In this document: piece by piece, positions 59,689 through 64,000 of the stretch
How positions within the stretch are numbered: the first letter of the stretch is position 1
Layout of the letters: each line of letters starts with the position of its first letter
Assembly: GCA_017935745.1 (NCBI GenBank)
Contig: JAGBGX010000002.1
Span: 1 to 64,000, forward strand
Length of the DNA stretch: 64,000 bases
Source of the DNA: Treponema sp.
Lineage (GTDB): Bacteria > Spirochaetota > Spirochaetia > Treponematales > Treponemataceae
Direction: 5' to 3'
Notes under the pieces: model-generated
Seen by the model: the letters and a program-made list of their open reading frames with translations, nothing else
Database searches by the model: none
What the model was told of the DNA's origin: nothing
Position numbers and translations under genes: made by a program

Positions 59689-60449
59689 AAAAAAGAATCA
59701 TTGTCTGCCTTGACGTAAAGGACGGGCGGACGACAAAGGGAATTCAGTTCAAGAACAATCTTGACATCGGTGATCCTGTTGAAATGGCAGCTGAATATTA
59801 CCGGCAGGGCGTGGACGAGCTTGTGTTTTACGACATCATGGCGAGCGCGCGTGGAAATGCTCCCATGCTCAGCCTGATTTCCCGCGTTGCAAGCCAGGTG
59901 TTTATTCCGTTCTGTGTCGGCGGCGGCATACGGACTGTTGAAGATATCCGGGCGGCTATTCTGGCCGGAGCTGAAAAAGTGTCGCTGAATTCGCAGGCGG
60001 TGCAGAATCCTGCCCTGATAACGGAAGGCGCGCGGATATTCGGGAACCAGTGCATTGTGCTTGGAATGGATGCCGCGCGCGACAGCTCCCTGCCGAGCGG
60101 CTACCGGGTGTTTATAAACGGCGGACGGACTGCCACGCAGCTTGATGCCCGCGAGTGGGCGATGCAGGCGGTGAGCCTTGGCGCCGGTGAAATCGTGCTG
60201 AATTCGATTGATGCCGATGGAACTAGAAGCGGCTATGAAATCAGCCTTACCAGAATGATAAGCGAATCAGTTTCTGTTCCTGTCATTGCCAGCGGCGGCG
60301 GAGGAACTCCTGAGCATCTTGCGCAGGTTTTTTCAGACGGAAAGGCTGATGCGGCTCTCATTGCTTCCATGGTGCATTCAGGCGACTACACAGTCGCTTC
60401 GGTAAAGCAGGCCCTTATGGAAAAAGGAATTCCAGTGCGGACTGCATAG
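59682..60449 (+). CDS. hisF: Imidazole glycerol phosphate synthase, cyclase subunit
   Basis: A 255-residue (beta/alpha)8 protein that closes the imidazole ring and releases AICAR. It starts KKRIIVCLDVKDGRTTKGIQFKN with catalytic Asp11 region, then VDELVFYDIMAS, PFCVGGGIRTVEDI, GAEKVSLNSQAV, GEIVLNSIDADGTRSGYEI with the second catalytic Asp, and VPVIASGGGGTPEHL. It begins inside the hisH end and forms the heterodimer with it. Confidence 0.96.
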   Translation: MLKKRIIVCLDVKDGRTTKGIQFKNNLDIGDPVEMAAEYYRQGVDELVFYDIMASARGNAPMLSLISRVASQVFIPFCVGGGIRTVEDIRAAILAGAEKVSLNSQAVQNPALITEGARIFGNQCIVLGMDAARDSSLPSGYRVFINGGRTATQLDAREWAMQAVSLGAGEIVLNSIDADGTRSGYEISLTRMISESVSVPVIASGGGGTPEHLAQVFSDGKADAALIASMVHSGDYTVASVKQALMEKGIPVRTA

Positions 60450-60538
60450 GGCGGCCGCCTGCGGTTTCCGTTTTGCTTGGAGCTGAAAAAGCGGCATCGG
60501 AAGCCGGTTTCTTCATTGGCTTTTTACGGAGGATTTTT

Positions 60539-61291
60539 ATGATTGAAATTCCTGAGCTTGAGCGGATTGCGGTTTTGATTGACTCTGACAATACAAAGAT
60601 GGCCAAGCTGGACGCTGTTATCAATGAAATTTCAGCATACGGGCGGATTGTTGTAAAGCGCGCCTACGGCAACTGGAAGAAGGAGGTTCTCAAGAACTGG
60701 GAGCCGACAATCAAGGAGCTTGCAATCAAGGCCGAGCAGTAGTTTGATTATGTGAGCGGAAAAAATGCCACGGACATGGCGCTTGTCATCGATGCGATGG
60801 ATTTGCTTCATAACAATACGTATGATGCCTTTGTGATTGTTTCCAGCGACAGCGACTATACGCCGCTTGCCGTGCGCCTGCATGAGTCCGGCGTGTATGT
60901 AATCGGCGTGGGAGAAAAAAAGACTCCGCTTTCATTCCGCAATTCATGCGATGACTTTCTGTACCTTGAGAATATTTCTGAGCTGAAGGAAGCGGAAGCT
61001 GCAAAGACTCCGGCATCAAAGCAGGCGGAAAAAGACGGCTTCCGCGAAATTCACAACCTTCTGAAAATCGCTTCTGAAAAATGGCAGGACGAAAACGGAT
61101 TTGTGAACATCGGTGCGGCAGGCTCGTACATCAAGCGCGCCAAGCCTGACTTTGACTCGCGCCTCTACGGATTTCCCACGCTGACAAAGCTGATTGAAAA
61201 TTTTCCCAAGAAGTATGAAGTGAGCAGGCAGAAAAACGGAAACAAGCAGATTGTCCGCTACCGGTGCAAGAGCGGACTGTTTGGCTTTTGA
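60539..61291 (+). pseudogene. NYN domain protein (DUF88/LabA-like) split by an in-frame amber codon
   Basis: A single frame encodes a NYN ribonuclease-like protein of 250 codons, except codon 68 is TAG (60740-60742). Before it: MIEIPELERIAVLIDSDNTK with Asp15 and Asp17 of the metal site, then VINEISAYGRIVVKRAYGNWKK. After it: FDYVSGKNATDMALVIDAMDLL and AFVIVSSDSDYTPLAVRLHESG, the rest of the NYN site, then a C-terminal OST-HTH/LOTUS-like region (EIHNLLKIASEKWQDENGFVNIGAAGSYIKR). Homologues usually have Gln-Gln-Phe here, so CAG to TAG is the simplest event. GGAGG precedes ATG 60539. Both halves are otherwise intact, so the mutation is recent or the codon is read through. Confidence 0.8.
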
Positions 61292-61299
61292 AAGCAGCA

Positions 61300-61440
61300 G
61301 CACGGCCAGGTATTCAAACCGCACAGGCTGTCTGAGTATATGTGTGCGTGCGGCGGTAGCGCGCGGAGGACGTACCGCTGTTTCCCGAGCCGTTCTCCTT
61401 GAACAGGCCCATCCGTAGTCGGTTGCAACGGATATGGGGA
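61300..61440 (-). pseudogene. Relic of an Rhs core segment
   Basis: The minus strand reads TDYGWG, then after a one-base deletion LFKENGSGNSGTSSARYRRTHTY, matching TDYGWGLFKEDEKNSGASAARYRRTYTW of the Rhs gene at 62393-63904. Identity at DNA level is confined to about 80-100 nt (around 61330-61430). No start, no open frame. It marks an older Rhs cassette downstream of the present one and ends close to the NYN gene. Confidence 0.7.
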
Positions 61441-61467
61441 TACAATTAATTTGACTAATACTAAGCT

Positions 61468-62391
61468 TTATTTCAATACTCCCACAACCTTGCAAATCTC
61501 TGTTGGAGTCGTGATTTGAACATTTTCTCCTGTAGCCCGATTGTATCTGTACCATTTTCTCGGTTCCAATGCTTTCTGAAAAAACGTAAAGTGAAAAGCA
61601 ACCGGATAGCATTTTGAATATTCGGAATAGTATATGTAATCATTATTTATGTAAAATAAATCACCTTGATTATAGTAAAACCTGTCGCTATACAGTTTCC
61701 GTTTTTTTATCGGAAGGGTTTCATATGTATCTGTTCTGTAATCAACCAAAACAGTGTTTCCTTCTTCATCGATTCCGGCAAGCCTGTCAATTTCTGCCAT
61801 GTACGAAATATATTGCAGTTTTTTTGTGAATACTTTTTTTGTTTTCGTTTTAATATCATAGCTCCAATTTTTTCCAAAAATAAAGCCTCCAGAAAATCCT
61901 GTAATAGAACCATCTTCTGAAAGCAAGCTTAATTCAAGATAGGACTTGTCAATGAGATTGACATAAAGCATTTCATATTGTTCTCCATTTATACCAACTT
62001 GCACGCCATCTATAACAACAAAATGTTTGCTCTTTTCAGGAATCAGGGCAATGTTATTGTTGATGAATTCTTTTCCATGGGCTGGCTCAACGTCCTTATA
62101 CGAAATAATGATTGGATCGGACAAAGTGCCGTCACTATTTAAACTTTGAAAATAAGATTTCCCGCCAACAATATAGTAAAACCAATTTTTGTGAGTTGCC
62201 TGATCATGGAGCATTGCATTTGTTTTATCTTTTAGTTCCTCTGGCTTGCACAAATGATTTCCGGCGATTACCATACGGGATCTATATAAATCAGTAAACA
62301 GTATTACACTGTTATCTTTTTCTATGTTCTCAGACTTGCATCCAATAAAAAAGAGCGCTGCGATTGACAGCAAGGCACGTATTTTGTTCAT
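61468..62391 (-). CDS. Lipoprotein of unknown function, candidate Rhs immunity protein
   Basis: A 307-residue protein with a lipoprotein signal (LSIAALFFIG-Cys18). I start it at ATG 62391 because AGGAG lies upstream within the Rhs 3' end. The mature part is rich in Tyr, Lys and beta-type sequence with Asp/Gly turns (YYNQGDLFYINNDYIYYSEYSK), possibly a propeller-like fold; no family is recognised. Its start codon is one base after the Rhs stop, so the two are coupled. It is much more AT-rich than the neighbouring core genes. By position it resembles an immunity protein, and a periplasmic lipoprotein would suit a toxin acting on the envelope (inference). Confidence 0.65.
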   Translation of the reverse strand: MNKIRALLSIAALFFIGCKSENIEKDNSVILFTDLYRSRMVIAGNHLCKPEELKDKTNAMLHDQATHKNWFYYIVGGKSYFQSLNSDGTLSDPIIISYKDVEPAHGKEFINNNIALIPEKSKHFVVIDGVQVGINGEQYEMLYVNLIDKSYLELSLLSEDGSITGFSGGFIFGKNWSYDIKTKTKKVFTKKLQYISYMAEIDRLAGIDEEGNTVLVDYRTDTYETLPIKKRKLYSDRFYYNQGDLFYINNDYIYYSEYSKCYPVAFHFTFFQKALEPRKWYRYNRATGENVQITTPTEICKVVGVLK

Positions 62392-62392
62392 A

Positions 62393-63904
62393 TTAATATT
62401 TTCTCCTTGCATGCTTGTTAGCAAGCATAAGATCTGCGGCAATTGATTTTGGTATTGCATTCTGAACCACATTTTTTAGAGTACTTTGATTTCCAAATGC
62501 CCGTAACCATACGTTAAACGGTTTTATTCCACTGCCATCTGTAGTCAGTGCGTTTCTTGCAAAAATTCCGCAACTATTTGTAGCTAAGTTATAGCCGATA
62601 AAGTTTTTTCCATTAGACAAAGCGGCATTATAAATTAATTTGTCTTGTGCGAAAGTCGTATTAAACTCAATTGCTTCATCAAATCCCAGTTCAGCAAGTT
62701 TCTTTTCCATTTCTTCTTTTGTATCAAAAATACGCAATAAAGCACCTGAATTGCATGGAAAATTTAATTTTTCAGATAATCCAGGACTTGGAAAAGAGTT
62801 TGGAGATTTACTTAACTCATCAACAGTGTTATCCTCTGAAATATTGTTACCAGAAGGGATTCCTGTAACTTCAAAAAAAGCATATTTTCCATCTTCCTGC
62901 TTTACATACATACCGGCATGTCCCATTCCACAAGCACCTTCATTATCTAGAACGTATCCGGCTTCCCTTCCGTCAGGATCTATATACTTTACTGGATTAT
63001 TTCCTGCATAGTGGTACAGGCTTGCATTGGCTGTATTGAACACCCCGCCCATTCCCGGCAAGTTCTGGTTGTGTCTCTTTGCCTCCTCGTCTGTCGGCGC
63101 TTTCGGAATGTACTCGCCGAGCGCGGGGTCTGTGCTTATCCAGCGGCTGTATCTCGGGTCAAGGTAGCGCGCTCCATAATAATACAATCCCGTCTCCTTG
63201 TCAAGTTCCTTCGCCGTGAATTTGTACGGTAAAAACTCCAAGCCTGTATTGCTCGTTTTCTCAACCCACGTCTCGCCGTAGGGCGTGTACTCGATTCTCT
63301 GGTACTCGTCTCCCTTGTAATCGCTGATTAGCGAAGCACTTCCGAGGTGGTCGCTGTGATAGTAGTACTGCTTATAGTACTCTTCTTGATAGGTCGGGTT
63401 CGAGCCGCTGTTCAATTTCGTTACAATCCTTGTCTCGCCGAGATAAATGTTTTTAGCCGACTGTCCGCCGTAGACGCTGTTGCCGCTGTCGGTGTGGAGC
63501 GTCCACATCTTGTTGAAGTAGAGCGTCTCCGAACTCTGCGTGTACTTGTTAGAACGCTGTCCGTCCTGTCCGTAAATGTAGGCGGTGCTGTAGTTGGAGT
63601 CCACGCTTGAGATGAGCCGGTTCTTCTCGTCCCATGTGTACGTGCGCCGGTAGCGCGCGGCGGACGCGCCGCTGTTCTTTTCGTCCTCCTTGAACAGTCC
63701 CCAGCCGTAGTCGGTGGAGTACACGTCCTCTGCTTCTTTCGTAATTTTGTGATACGTGACATCCTCGCCGTTGCTTTCAAAACTGCCGTACGCCGGGCTT
63801 TGCCCGTTGTTTGCGTTAGAGGAAGTTATTGAACTTTGCGCCTTTGGCGCAGATGCATCCTGCTCGCAGATTACGTTGCCGTTCGCATCGTACTGGTAAT
63901 TATA
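62393..63904 (-). pseudogene. 5'-truncated Rhs protein tip with C-terminal toxin-like domain
   Basis: An open frame of 503 codons that begins straight after a TAG at 63907-63905 with YNYQYDANGNV, a YD repeat. The first in-frame start is GTG 63724 (443 residues). It has the Rhs core: YYHSDHLGSASLISD, EYTPYGETW, FTAKELDKETGLYYYGARYLDPRYSRWISTDP, and the boundary NPVKYIDPDGRE (to residue 253 counting from 63724). Beyond it lies a variable, AT-rich domain with GMGHAGMYV (His269) and NLATNSCGIFARNAL (Cys385), in the His-then-Cys order of permuted papain/NlpC folds. The N-terminal delivery region is missing, as in orphan Rhs tips. Confidence 0.75.
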
Positions 63905-63907
63905 CTA

Positions 63908-64000
63908 CAAATCGATATTCGGAATTTTGCAGAAAAATAGAAAGCGCCGGATAACATTATCTTAAAATATTTTTAATACTTACATATAATACAACTTATG
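63908..64000. other. AT-rich sequence upstream of the truncated Rhs tip
   Basis: The homology to Rhs stops abruptly near 63904. The remaining bases are AT-rich with short A/T runs (TTAAAATATTTTTAA) and show no gene, repeat end or terminal inverted repeat that I can recognise. Confidence 0.4.

Noticed and set aside
61016-61612. Minus-strand open frame of 198 codons across the end of the lipoprotein gene and the NYN gene
   Set aside because: It joins the frameshifted Rhs relic to antisense of NYN; no start signal and no coherent domain.
63421-63780. Arg/Thr-rich 119-codon minus-strand frame
   Set aside because: It is the Rhs repeat region read out of frame; the true frame has the HSDHLGS and GLYYYGARYLDPRYSRW core motifs.
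1-64000. CRISPR array, prophage or classical IS element
   Set aside because: I saw no regularly spaced direct repeats, no cas, integrase, transposase or phage structural genes anywhere in the window.

Overview
The window looks like chromosome of a Treponema-type spirochaete of moderate GC (roughly 50%). The reasons are a spirochaete-style short alanyl-tRNA synthetase, an Rnf operon in the order C-D-G-E-A-B, a family II (CBS/DRTGG) pyrophosphatase, a Gld-like ABC exporter with DUF4350/DUF4340-type partners, large GH77 and GH13 glucan enzymes, and many lipoproteins. A gut or rumen treponeme is my best guess; the species cannot be fixed from sequence reading alone.

Layout. 1-118 is the 3' end of a 23S rRNA. 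295-4158 is a four-gene lipoprotein operon (LPP20-like, LpoB, COG3014-like, LPP20). Then come tRNA-Asn, a VanZ-like gene, htpG, a small alarmone synthetase, a DtxR/MntR regulator overlapping argH, and a polar amino-acid ABC transporter. 12114-12772 is a repeat-rich stretch around tRNA-Asp. 12773-18941 holds the pyrophosphatase and the Gld-like ABC exporter. 19003-24860 holds rsuA, polA-coaE, a SPOR protein and ybaK; 24955-29956 is the complete rnf operon. 30100-37202 holds alaS, a SurA-like chaperone, nusB, a TPR lipoprotein, groES and a sigma factor. 37150-43606 (minus) is recG, yggT and dnaE. 43879-46035 is an MFS carrier and purC. 46072-50876 (minus) is murE-ddl-murD. 51099-58274 is malQ, a giant GH13 protein and thrC. 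59038-60449 is hisH-hisF. The last 3.5 kb is a decaying polymorphic-toxin locus: a NYN gene broken by one amber codon, an Rhs relic, a lipoprotein and a 5'-truncated Rhs tip with its own C-terminal toxin-like domain.

Main observations. (1) A dispersed, structured element of about 155-175 bp occurs three times (12581-12768, 48992-49165, 53168-53328). Each copy sits just upstream of a start codon with the ribosome-binding site duplicated on both sides. It folds into serial hairpins whose arms differ between copies but stay paired. Removing the copy between murE and ddl would restore a textbook ATGA stop/start overlap. (2) Eight operon-leading genes lack a Shine-Dalgarno and have a sigma70-type promoter whose -10 box ends 6-8 nt before the ATG, so they are predicted to be leaderless. 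(3) A near-consensus sigma54 promoter precedes a sigma70-family gene, recalling the RpoN-RpoS cascade of Borrelia. (4) A second repeat family (TTYRTGCGGAGG...) marks intergenic 3' ends. (5) The Rhs tip carries a His/Cys domain coupled by 1 nt to a lipoprotein gene that may encode its immunity partner.

Functionally the window is mostly housekeeping: translation (alaS, tRNAs, nusB, rsuA), replication and repair (polA, dnaE, recG), envelope (murDE, ddl, LpoB, SPOR), ion-motive energy (rnf), storage glucan use (malQ, GH13) and amino-acid metabolism (argH, thrC, hisHF). The accessory signal is concentrated in the repeats and the terminal Rhs region.
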